From the NCBI GenBank assembly GCA_035765755.1, contig DASTWW010000122.1, positions 1-41,421 of the forward strand: a stretch of DNA of 41,421 nt. Reading direction: 5' to 3'. Below the pieces are notes generated by a model, which made no database searches, was not told the origin of the DNA, and saw only the letters and a program-made list of their open reading frames with translations. A program made the translations under genes and the position numbers. Source of the stretch: DASSKA01 sp035765755. GTDB lineage: Bacteria; Actinomycetota; Actinomycetes; Propionibacteriales; Nocardioidaceae. The number at the start of each line of letters is the position of its first letter. The first letter of the stretch is position 1. Below, one piece after another: positions 17,871-25,211 of the stretch.

Positions 17871-19359
17871 GCGGGGAGCCTACCGATACAGTGGGTGGCA
17901 GCTAACACACGCAGATACCACAGAACAGGCAGAGATCCTGACCACCTTCAGAGAGCTCGGGGTGCTTCCCGAGATCGCCGACGCCCTCGAGCGGTCCGGC
18001 ATCACCACCCCGTTCCCCATCCAGGAGATGACCCTCGCGATCGCGCTGATGGGCACCGACCTGATCGGGCAGGCCCGCACCGGCACCGGCAAGACCCTGG
18101 CCTTCGGCATCCCCGTGCTGCAGCGCACCGTCGCGCCGCACGATCCCGACCACGCCGACCTGGCGGCTCCCGACAAGCCGCAGGCGCTCGTGGTCGCGCC
18201 GACCCGCGAGCTCGCGCTCCAGGTGGCCGGCGACCTGAAGCTCGCCGGCGCCGACCGCGGCACCCGCGTGCTGACCGTCTACGGCGGGGTCGGCTACGAC
18301 CAGCAGCTCGACGCACTGGCCGACGGCGTCGACGTGGTGGTCGGCACGCCGGGCCGGCTGCTCGACCTGGTCGGCCGCCGCGCCCTCGACCTGTCCCACG
18401 TCAAGGTGCTCGTCCTCGACGAGGCGGACGAGATGCTCGACCTCGGCTTCCTGCCCGACGTGCAGAAGCTGCTGGCCAAGACGCCGGAGACCCGGCAGAC
18501 GATGCTGTTCTCGGCGACCATGCCGGGCGCGATCGTGAGCCTGGCGCGCACGCACATGCGGCACCCGATGAACATCCGGGCCGAGTCCACCAGCGAGCAG
18601 CAGACGGTGCCGGCCACCGCGCAGTTCATCTACCAGGTGCACGACCTCGACAAGCCGGAGATCATCGCCAGGATCCTGCAGTCCGAGGACTCCGGCAGCA
18701 CCATCGTGTTCACCCGCACCAAGCGGCAGGCGCAGCGGGTGGCCGACGACCTCGCCGACCGCGGCTTCGAGAGCCGGCCGTTGCACGGCGACATGCAGCA
18801 GGTGGCCCGGGAGCGGGCGCTGACCCGGTTCCGCGACGGCAAGGTGAAGGTGCTGGTGGCCACCGACGTCGCGGCGCGGGGCATCGACGTCGCCGACGTC
18901 ACGCACGTGATCAACTACAGCTGCCCGGAGGACGACAAGACCTACGTGCACCGGATCGGCCGCACCGGCCGCGCCGGCGCCACGGGCGTCGCGGTCACCT
19001 TGGTGGACTGGGCCGACGTCACTCGCTGGAAGGTGATCAACCGGGCCCTGAACCTGCCCTTCGACGAGATCCCCGAGACGTACTCGACCTCTGAGCACCT
19101 CTACCACGACATGGGCGTTCCGCCGGGCACCAAGGGGCGGATCGTCCCCGAGCGGCCGGCGCGCGAGGAGCGCACGGACGACCGTGCCGAGCGGCCCCGC
19201 GGGAACCGGAACCGGCGGCGCACCCGCGGCGGTGAGCCCGCCGGGGGGTCCTCGGGCGGCAGCGCGGCCACGCGGGAGGAGCAGCAGCCCGGGTCTGCTC
19301 CGAAGCGCACCCGCAGCCGGCGCCGCACCCGGCAGTCCGCCAGCCGCTCAGGAGACTGA
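17869..19359 (+). CDS. DEAD-box ATP-dependent RNA helicase
   Basis: An RNA helicase of about 475-496 residues. It has the Q motif PFPIQ, Walker A ARTGTGKT, PTRELA, TPGRLLD, the DEAD motif VLDEADEMLD, SAT, VFTRTKRQA, and HRIGRTGRAG. A long Arg/Gly-rich basic tail follows the core and probably binds RNA. It corresponds to rhlE (Rv3211) by position. The start is unclear. ATG 17869 is the only usual start codon before the conserved TTFRELGV region, but it abuts the start of the opposite gene. CTG 17938 gives the N terminus expected for the family. The last 12 bp overlap the convergent gene. Confidence 0.9.
   Translation: MRGAYRYSGWQLTHADTTEQAEILTTFRELGVLPEIADALERSGITTPFPIQEMTLAIALMGTDLIGQARTGTGKTLAFGIPVLQRTVAPHDPDHADLAAPDKPQALVVAPTRELALQVAGDLKLAGADRGTRVLTVYGGVGYDQQLDALADGVDVVVGTPGRLLDLVGRRALDLSHVKVLVLDEADEMLDLGFLPDVQKLLAKTPETRQTMLFSATMPGAIVSLARTHMRHPMNIRAESTSEQQTVPATAQFIYQVHDLDKPEIIARILQSEDSGSTIVFTRTKRQAQRVADDLADRGFESRPLHGDMQQVARERALTRFRDGKVKVLVATDVAARGIDVADVTHVINYSCPEDDKTYVHRIGRTGRAGATGVAVTLVDWADVTRWKVINRALNLPFDEIPETYSTSEHLYHDMGVPPGTKGRIVPERPAREERTDDRAERPRGNRNRRRTRGGEPAGGSSGGSAATREEQQPGSAPKRTRSRRRTRQSASRSGD
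17887..17892 (+). promoter_or_regulatory. Candidate -10 element for the DEAD-box gene
   Basis: TACAGT fits TAnnnT and would place the transcript start near 17899, downstream of ATG 17869. If real, it excludes that ATG and favours a non-ATG start further in. The -35 match is weak. Confidence 0.25.
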
Positions 19360-19653
19360 GCGGCCGTTCCGGCGCCGGAGTACGACGAGGGTGGCGGTCG
19401 CCCCGGCGACGGCGACGAGGAGGGCCCGGAACTTGCGGCGTCGCGAGGGCGGCTCCGCGTCGACCTCGAACATCTGCACGTCCGGGTAGGCCTGCCGCGC
19501 GCTCTGCACCGCGGACGACCGGCTCTCGAACGCCTCGTTGCTGATCAGCGACTGCTCCTCACGGCCGTCGCCGTCCCGCAGCGACCACGACCAGCGCCAC
19601 AGGTCGTCCGGCTGCTGCCAGACCAGCAGCACCTCCTTGGACGCGATGCTCAC
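19348..19653 (-). CDS. Small C-terminally anchored protein coupled to qcrB
   Basis: A 101-residue protein. The N-terminal 60 residues (EVLLVWQQPDDLWRWSWSL, then SNEAFESRSSAVQSARQAY) resemble the DUF1508/YegP fold, short repeats in which a strand-rich segment is followed by a helix. A basic linker RRRKF leads to one membrane helix (ALLVAVAGATATLVVL). GTG 19653 overlaps the qcrB stop as GTGA. It is the last gene of the bc/caa3 operon, so it may be an accessory subunit or assembly factor; that is inference. Its 3' end overlaps the DEAD-box gene by 12 bp on the other strand. Confidence 0.8.
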   Translation of the reverse strand: MSIASKEVLLVWQQPDDLWRWSWSLRDGDGREEQSLISNEAFESRSSAVQSARQAYPDVQMFEVDAEPPSRRRKFRALLVAVAGATATLVVLRRRNGRSVS

Positions 19654-21224
19654 CGCTGCCCCTTCGTCTTCGAGCGCTTGAGCCAGGTGGGTACCTCGGA
19701 CAGGCTGCGCTCCTCCTCCTGCTCCGCGCCGTCGAGCACCAGCGGCGGTCCGGGCACCGGCTCCTCCCGGAAGGCCTCGCCCGCGACCGCGGAGCCGGGC
19801 ACCGTCGGGTCGGACCAGGTCGGTTCGGGGAACGTCTCCCCGGTGGCCGGCTCCGTCGTCTCCTCGCGGGTCCGGCTGGGCCGGAAGTCCCGCCACGACA
19901 AGAAGAGCACGCCCTCCTTGCCGCTGCGCTTGAGGGTCCGGGCGACGACGTAGGCGATCGTGCCCGTCACCACGGGCATGGCGAGCACCGCGACGCGCAG
20001 CAGGTCGCGGATGAACCCGACCGGCCATCGGCTCCACTCCGAGATCAGCTCCTCGGCGCCGGCGATCAGCAGGATGCCGTAGAACGTCAGCGCAGCCACG
20101 CCGATGGCCACCCGCACCGGGCTCTCCCGGGGCGACGCGGCCAGGTGGTGGGTGCCGCGGTCCTTGGTGATCACCCGGTCCAGGAACGGCCACAGGTAAA
20201 GCAGCACGAAGGTCAGCAGGGGCAGCAGCGCGCCGGCCCAGAACTGCTCGGGTATCAGGTTGCCGAAGATCCACACCTGCACCGGCGGGAACAGCCGCAG
20301 GGCACCCTCGATCCAGGCGACGTACCAGTCGGCGACCGACGGGGAGAGCACGGTGGCGCTGTTGAAGTCGCCCCACACCCAGATCGGGTTGATCTGCGCG
20401 AAGCCGCCGGCGAGGAAGGTCACCGCGGCGACCAGGCTGAGCAGCGCGAAAGACCGCAGTGCGTAGCCCGGCCAGGCACGCGAGCCGACCACGTTGGCGT
20501 TGCTTCGTCCCGGCCCGGCGAACTGGCTGTGCTTCTGCCGGATCAGGATGCCGAGGTGGACGGTGATGAGCAGGAAGATCAGGGCCGGGACGACCAGGAT
20601 GTGCAGCGCGTAGAGCCGGTAGATGATCGCGTCGCCCGGGAAGTCGCCTCCGAACGCGAACAGCGCGACCCAGCCGCCGATGACCGGGACGGACAGCGCC
20701 ACCGAGTAGAAGATGTGCAGGCCGATGCCGGACAGCAGGTCGTCGGGCAGCGAGTAGCCCGCGAACGCGTTGAACATGGCCAGCCCGAGCAGCGTCACCC
20801 CGACCGTCCAGTTCAGCTCCCGCGGCTTGCGGAACATGCCGGTGAAGAAGATCCGGCACAGGTGCAGCACGATCGCGCCGATGAAGATGTGCGCGGCCCA
20901 GTGGTGGGCCTGCCGCATCAGCAGCCCGCCGCGGACGTCCCAGCTGAGCTCGAGGGTGGACGCGTAGGCCGCCGAGACCTCGTGGCCGGAGACCGGCGTG
21001 TAGGACCCCTTGTAGATGGTCTCGCTGCTGCTCGGGTCGAAGAAGATGGCGAGGTAGACGCCGGTCGCGACCAGGATCAGGAAGCTGTAGAAGGCGATCT
21101 CGCCGAGCATGAAGGTCCAGTGGTCCGGGAAGACCTTCGCCATCGCGGTCTTGGCCACCGAGGCGATCTCGAGCCGGTCGTCGACCTTGCGCAGCGTGCC
21201 GGTGACCGGGTGACGGCGGCTCAT
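19650..21224 (-). CDS. qcrB: Cytochrome bc complex cytochrome b subunit
   Basis: A 524-residue integral membrane subunit that carries hemes bL and bH and the quinol sites. Heme ligands are His107/His121 (13 residues between) and His208/His223 (14 between), the spacing of actinobacterial and b6-type proteins. The Qo-site motif reads ADWY at 298-301 instead of the usual PEWY or PDWY. A hydrophilic C-terminal extension of about 100 residues follows the last helix. ATG 21224 overlaps the qcrA stop (ATGA). It forms the quinol:cytochrome c reductase with QcrA and QcrC. Confidence 0.95.
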   Translation of the reverse strand: MSRRHPVTGTLRKVDDRLEIASVAKTAMAKVFPDHWTFMLGEIAFYSFLILVATGVYLAIFFDPSSSETIYKGSYTPVSGHEVSAAYASTLELSWDVRGGLLMRQAHHWAAHIFIGAIVLHLCRIFFTGMFRKPRELNWTVGVTLLGLAMFNAFAGYSLPDDLLSGIGLHIFYSVALSVPVIGGWVALFAFGGDFPGDAIIYRLYALHILVVPALIFLLITVHLGILIRQKHSQFAGPGRSNANVVGSRAWPGYALRSFALLSLVAAVTFLAGGFAQINPIWVWGDFNSATVLSPSVADWYVAWIEGALRLFPPVQVWIFGNLIPEQFWAGALLPLLTFVLLYLWPFLDRVITKDRGTHHLAASPRESPVRVAIGVAALTFYGILLIAGAEELISEWSRWPVGFIRDLLRVAVLAMPVVTGTIAYVVARTLKRSGKEGVLFLSWRDFRPSRTREETTEPATGETFPEPTWSDPTVPGSAVAGEAFREEPVPGPPLVLDGAEQEEERSLSEVPTWLKRSKTKGQR

Positions 21225-22102
21225 GGCTGGAACCCCCACCAGGCGGCGCCCGTCGGCGCGGTGAAGTCACCCAGCGCGACGAGGTACCCCTCCGAGTCGG
21301 TGGTCAGCGGCAGCTGCGGAAGCGGCCGCGGCGCCGGCCCGTCGACCGGGACGGCGCCGTGCAGGACGTCGAAGATCGAGTGGTGGCACGGGCACAGCAG
21401 CTGGGCGTACTGGTCGGCGTAGAGGCCGACCGGGCAGCCGGCGTGGGTGCACAGCTTCGAGTAGCCGACCACCCCGTCGATCACCCAGGCCTTCCGGTGC
21501 GCCGGCAGCTTCAGCAGCTCCGGTTGCACCCGGATGAGCAGGGTGACCGCGTCGGCGTTGTACTCCGCCTCGTCGACGTTCGCCGGGATCACTCCCGCGG
21601 GGTAGGCGGTGAGCACGCTTCCGTAGTCCAGGTCGTCGGGTTTGATCCGCTCTCCCTCCTCGGTGATCAGTGCCTGGCCGGCCTTCCACCGGGTGTGCTC
21701 CAGCACCTGCTGGGGGTTGAGCCCCTCCCTGGGGAACATGGATCGGAGCGGGAACAGCGCCGCCAGGCCGATGGAGCCGACCGACATCCCGAGCATCCCC
21801 CAGAGCACCTTGACCCGAGGAACCGGCTGGGTGGTCAGGGCCTTCTCGAAGGTCTGCCACTTCTCGGTCGGGGAGGGGCCGATGGCGCGCTCCTCGACGT
21901 AGTCGGGCTCCCGGTTCTCGATCATCTGCGACCACACCGCGAGACCGAGGCCGACGAACGCGAACGCGCCTCCGATGCTGGCACCGAGCGCCTCGCTGCC
22001 AAGGTCGAACCCGTAGCAGAGGGCGAAGGCGAGCGAGCCGAGCATGGCCAGCGCGAAGCAGGCCACGATCAGCATCGGCGGGCGCTCCGGTTCTCGTCTC
22101 AC
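21221..22102 (-). CDS. qcrA: Rieske iron-sulfur subunit of the cytochrome bc complex
   Basis: A 293-residue protein with three N-terminal membrane helices (about 9-30, 39-58 and 99-118), the actinobacterial arrangement, and a C-terminal Rieske domain facing outward. The 2Fe-2S ligands are Cys218 and His220 in CTHAGC, and Cys237 and His240 in CPCHHS; Cys223 and Cys239 form the conserved disulfide. It takes electrons from quinol at the Qo site and passes them to QcrC. GTG 22102 overlaps the qcrC stop as GTGA and its stop overlaps qcrB. Confidence 0.96.
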   Translation of the reverse strand: MRREPERPPMLIVACFALAMLGSLAFALCYGFDLGSEALGASIGGAFAFVGLGLAVWSQMIENREPDYVEERAIGPSPTEKWQTFEKALTTQPVPRVKVLWGMLGMSVGSIGLAALFPLRSMFPREGLNPQQVLEHTRWKAGQALITEEGERIKPDDLDYGSVLTAYPAGVIPANVDEAEYNADAVTLLIRVQPELLKLPAHRKAWVIDGVVGYSKLCTHAGCPVGLYADQYAQLLCPCHHSIFDVLHGAVPVDGPAPRPLPQLPLTTDSEGYLVALGDFTAPTGAAWWGFQP

Positions 22103-22908
22103 TTGGCCCTCTTCCCCATCAGGCGGATGGCGATCACCAGCACCGGGATGGGGATCAGCCAGGCCACCATGCCCTCGATGATCGGGCCGAACTGGTCGAT
22201 CGGGTCACCGCCGATCGCCTGCTTGGCGCCGAGCTGCTGGACGTAGGTCGCGATCCCGTCGACCTGGTCGGCGGTGAGCTGCTTGTCGGTGAACGGCGGC
22301 ATCGCCTGCGGCCCGACCCGAATCGCGTCACCGACCGTCTGCGGTGAGGAGCCGAACAGCTCCGGTGCCCAGGCGCCGTTGGTCACGATCATGCCGGTGC
22401 CGGACGAGCTGTGGCAGGGCGCGCAGTTGGACAGGAACAGCAGCCGTCCGTCGTAGGGGTCGCCGGGCTCGACGGCCGGCTTGACCGGCCCGTCGGTGAG
22501 AGTGCCGACGTAGGCGTCGAGCGCGTCGATGGTCGCCTCCTTGTACGACGGGGGGCCCTCGGTCACCGACGCGTCGACCGACGACAGCGGCATCCGTCCG
22601 GTGCGGAGCATGAAGTCCACGTAGGCCACCCCGGAGTGCTTCAGGGACGGGGCCCACTGGCTGCCCTCGCCCTGGTTGCCGTGGCAGTACGCACAGTCGC
22701 GCAGGTAGACCTCGTGCCCGTGCTGCACGTCCGCGGCGGAGATCCGGGAAGCCAGGTTCGTGCCGGCAGCGGTCGGGTCGAGCTGGGTCACGTGCAGGCG
22801 CGGCAGCAGGGTCAGCCCGGCCGCGGCGACCACCACCGCCGCCGTCAGCAGCAGTGCAGGCAGCCGGGAACGCGGGCGGGCGGCCCTGCTCTCGTCCGGA
22901 CGCGTCAT
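22099..22908 (-). CDS. qcrC: Diheme cytochrome c subunit of the bc complex
   Basis: A 269-residue protein with an N-terminal membrane helix, two cytochrome c domains and a C-terminal membrane helix (about 240-262). Heme attachment motifs are CAYCH (72-76) and CAPCH (162-166). Candidate axial Met residues lie in RMPLSS and AMPPFTD. In actinobacteria this subunit replaces cytochrome c1 and hands electrons straight to the oxidase. ATG 22908 follows the stop of the monoheme cytochrome gene after one base. Both hemes need the Ccm system encoded 5 kb away. Confidence 0.95.
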   Translation of the reverse strand: MTRPDESRAARPRSRLPALLLTAAVVVAAAGLTLLPRLHVTQLDPTAAGTNLASRISAADVQHGHEVYLRDCAYCHGNQGEGSQWAPSLKHSGVAYVDFMLRTGRMPLSSVDASVTEGPPSYKEATIDALDAYVGTLTDGPVKPAVEPGDPYDGRLLFLSNCAPCHSSSGTGMIVTNGAWAPELFGSSPQTVGDAIRVGPQAMPPFTDKQLTADQVDGIATYVQQLGAKQAIGGDPIDQFGPIIEGMVAWLIPIPVLVIAIRLMGKRAK

Positions 22909-22909
22909 C

Positions 22910-23305
22910 TCACTCCAACGTGTACAGGTAGGCGGCGATGTCCTTGGCCTGCTGCTCGGTGACGCCGAGGTTCGGCATGTCGTTGCCGGGCACCACGCTC
23001 TGCGGGTCGCGGATCCAGTGCTCGAGGTTGGCCGCGGAGTTGGGCAGCATGCCTGCGACATAGCTGCGCTGGGCCCAGTGGGTCAGCGGCGGGCCGACGA
23101 GCGCGTCGGCGCCCTCGATCCCCGGGATCGTGTGGCACGTGCCGCACCCGTAGTGCGCGATGTCCGCGGCCCCGCGGTCGGGACTGCCGGCGGTCACCTG
23201 CCGCGGCGGCACCCGGTTGGCCTGCCCGCAGCCGGTCGCGAGCAGCCCGCTGCCGAGCACGGTGGCCAGCAGCAGGCACGCGGACCGGGTCGGGGTCACC
23301 CTCAT
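22910..23305 (-). CDS. Monoheme cytochrome c lipoprotein
   Basis: A 131-residue exported lipoprotein. The lipobox LLATGC places the lipidated Cys at 26. One heme motif, CGTCH at 54-58, and a likely axial Met110 in GNDMPNLG make a class I cytochrome c domain. ATG 23305 follows GGAGGTGAG. It lies 4 bp after the ctaG stop and one base before qcrC, inside the bc/caa3 operon. It is a candidate mobile or docking electron carrier between QcrC and the caa3 oxidase, or an extra subunit. Actinobacterial bcc-aa3 complexes usually lack such a carrier. Confidence 0.88.
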   Translation of the reverse strand: MRVTPTRSACLLLATVLGSGLLATGCGQANRVPPRQVTAGSPDRGAADIAHYGCGTCHTIPGIEGADALVGPPLTHWAQRSYVAGMLPNSAANLEHWIRDPQSVVPGNDMPNLGVTEQQAKDIAAYLYTLE

Positions 23306-23309
23306 CAGC

Positions 23310-24167
23310 TCACCTCCACCTCGTGGACGGCCCGGCGACGGGGTCGCCGGGAATCGGATCGGGTACGACGGGCAGCGGGTCCCCGCCGCCTTGCTCCCTC
23401 TCGAGGCTGCGAAACCAGCGCAAGAACAGCCACACCGCGAGTGCCATGTAGGCGAGGTCGAGGGGGACCCACATCACCAGTCCGCCGATCCTCTGGTCCA
23501 GCAGCGGGTTGATGCCCGCGGCCAGTGCGTGCGCGGCCTGGGCCGGATAGAGCGCATGGTCGGGGAAGGTCAGCAGCGCACCGAGCGCGGCGCCCGGCGG
23601 GATCGCCGCCACGACGTACAGCAGTGCGACCGGGCCGCGCAGCCGGTGCCGGGTGAGGGTCGCCAGGTGCCACCAGAACAGCCAGGCGGTGCCGAGGAAA
23701 CAGGCGTGCTCCAGGTAGTGCAGCAGCTCGTCGCGGAGCGCCGCGTCGTACGCCGCGGGCATGTGCCACGCCCACAGCAGGCCGATGTGCGCGGCCCAGG
23801 CGAAGTGGGGCGTGAGCAGGCCGCCCAGCGGCAGGCGGCGCCCGAGCCGGACCACTCTGCTGCGCAGGGCCCTGGGCATGCCGGCCAGCAGCGGCTGACC
23901 GGGCGCGGAAAGGGCCAGCAGCGGGGCGGCCACCATGATCAGGACCATGTGCTGGGTCATGTGCGTGGACAACCGCTCCTCGAGGATCTCCCCGAGCGGC
24001 GGCGCGGTCACCGCCACGGTGACAACCAGCGCGGCCAGGAGCAGCCACGGTCTCCACCGTTGGCTGCGCCGGCCTTGCTGGTGGTCCCTGACCCTGCGCA
24101 GCCCGCGCAGGTACCACCAACCGAACAGCACCAGCAGCCCGGCCGAGAGTGCGAGGACAACCCTCAT
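23310..24167 (-). CDS. ctaG: CtaG-type caa3 oxidase assembly factor
   Basis: A 285-residue polytopic protein with about seven membrane helices and many His and Trp residues: STHMTQHMVLIMVAAPLLAL, WAAHIGLLWAWHMPAAYD and YLEHACFLGTAWLFWWH. This is the caa3_CtaG family, needed for assembly of caa3 oxidases in Bacillus and distinct from the Cox11-type CtaG that delivers copper. ATG 24167 overlaps the upstream stop as ATGA, so GTG 24173 is less likely. The tail is Pro-rich. It supports assignment of the neighbouring oxidase as caa3. Confidence 0.92.
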   Translation of the reverse strand: MRVVLALSAGLLVLFGWWYLRGLRRVRDHQQGRRSQRWRPWLLLAALVVTVAVTAPPLGEILEERLSTHMTQHMVLIMVAAPLLALSAPGQPLLAGMPRALRSRVVRLGRRLPLGGLLTPHFAWAAHIGLLWAWHMPAAYDAALRDELLHYLEHACFLGTAWLFWWHLATLTRHRLRGPVALLYVVAAIPPGAALGALLTFPDHALYPAQAAHALAAGINPLLDQRIGGLVMWVPLDLAYMALAVWLFLRWFRSLEREQGGGDPLPVVPDPIPGDPVAGPSTRWR

Positions 24168-24571
24168 GAGCACGGCCTCAGCACCAGCAGCCCGATCCCG
24201 CCGGCTGTGATGATGGCCAGCGAGAACAGGTCGAGGATCAGGCCGACGGTGGTCAGCAGGCTCAGCCTGCCCTCAGCCAGGTCGTCGGCGGGCAGGTGCG
24301 GGATCTTGGCGCGCTCGCGCAGCACCGCGACGGTGGCCGCGATGGTGACCAGCCACGGCACCCCGGTGGAGACCCAGACGGTGATCCGCGCTGTCGTCCC
24401 GGGCCCGTTGCCGACGCAGGCGAGCTCCATGGTGCTCCACGACATGAACAGCTGGACGGTCCAGGCGACGACTCCACCGAGCACGCCGAACCACAGGAGC
24501 CCGGGCGAGACCTTGGTCTGCGGCTGCGGCTCCGTGGGCGTCGTCCCTGCAGGCGTCGATGCTGTGTTCAC
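24164..24571 (-). CDS. Unknown three-helix membrane protein in the oxidase operon
   Basis: A 135-residue protein with three membrane helices (about 24-47, 66-85 and 105-130). The first is LLWFGVLGGVVAWTVQLF followed by a loop with one Cys (LACVG). I do not recognise a named family, but proteins of this pattern recur in bacterial cox operons. GTG 24571 follows GAGGA; the stop overlaps ctaG. It is not a standard subunit IV, which has four helices in actinobacteria, though a small accessory subunit role is plausible. Confidence 0.8.
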   Translation of the reverse strand: MNTASTPAGTTPTEPQPQTKVSPGLLWFGVLGGVVAWTVQLFMSWSTMELACVGNGPGTTARITVWVSTGVPWLVTIAATVAVLRERAKIPHLPADDLAEGRLSLLTTVGLILDLFSLAIITAGGIGLLVLRPCS

Positions 24572-24578
24572 CAGATCC

Positions 24579-25211
24579 TCAAGACAGGTAGGGGGTGAGG
24601 TAGACGGTGCCGTAGATGCACACCGCGAGCACGGCCAGGAAGTACCAGTACAGGGACACGATCGCGACCGGCTCGGGGCGCTTCGGGCCGATCCTGCCCA
24701 GCAGCGTGCTGGCCACCAGCACCACGAGCATGCCGAGGCCGAGGAGCACGTGCACCACGTGCAGACCGGTGAGCATGAACATCAACGAGCCATAGGCGTC
24801 CTTCGTCGGCGTGGACGACGGCATCTCCTGGGTGTAGTCGACGCACTGGAAGGCGACGAAGACACACCCGGCCAGCAGCGTCACCAGCAGGGTCAGCCCC
24901 AGGGCTGCACGGCGACCCTTGGGTGCCGCCCGCACCGCGAGGGCCATCGTCACGCAGCTGAGGACCAGCACGAAGGTGCCGACCGACGGGAAGAGCAGGT
25001 GCGGCGGCTTGTCCGCGGCCGGCGGCCACGGCCCGCCGTGGTCGAAGCGGAGGTAGAAGTAGCTGGCCAGGAACGCCGCGAAGGTCATCGACTCGGTGCA
25101 GATGAACAGCACCATCCCCCACCAGCCGGTGGTGTGGCCGACGGGCCGCTCCGGCGCCGCCCTCGGCGGCCGGCGGATCGCCTGCTCGGTGCGTGTGTCG
25201 AGGGTGGTCAC
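24579..25211 (-). CDS. ctaE: Cytochrome c oxidase subunit III, five-helix caa3 type
   Basis: A 210-residue membrane protein with five helices. It carries TGWWGMVLFICTESMTFAAF, SYFYLRF and GLHVVHVLLGLGMLV, typical of subunit III. The five-helix form fits an enzyme whose subunit I carries the two missing helices, as in Bacillus caa3, and CtaD here indeed has a long C-terminal extension. GTG 25211 overlaps the ctaD stop as GTGA. Subunit III stabilises the oxidase and supports proton uptake. Confidence 0.94.
   Translation of the reverse strand: MTTLDTRTEQAIRRPPRAAPERPVGHTTGWWGMVLFICTESMTFAAFLASYFYLRFDHGGPWPPAADKPPHLLFPSVGTFVLVLSCVTMALAVRAAPKGRRAALGLTLLVTLLAGCVFVAFQCVDYTQEMPSSTPTKDAYGSLMFMLTGLHVVHVLLGLGMLVVLVASTLLGRIGPKRPEPVAIVSLYWYFLAVLAVCIYGTVYLTPYLS

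Noticed and set aside
17181..19094. 637-codon plus-strand frame spanning the ferritin-like and DEAD-box genes
   Set aside because: Runs antisense to one gene and out of frame with the other; product is His/Arg/Pro/Gly repeats.
19368..19379. 12-bp perfect palindrome TCCGGCGCCGGA near the convergent end
   Set aside because: It lies inside the coding sequence of the qcrB-coupled protein and such GC palindromes are frequent by chance here. No T-run follows.
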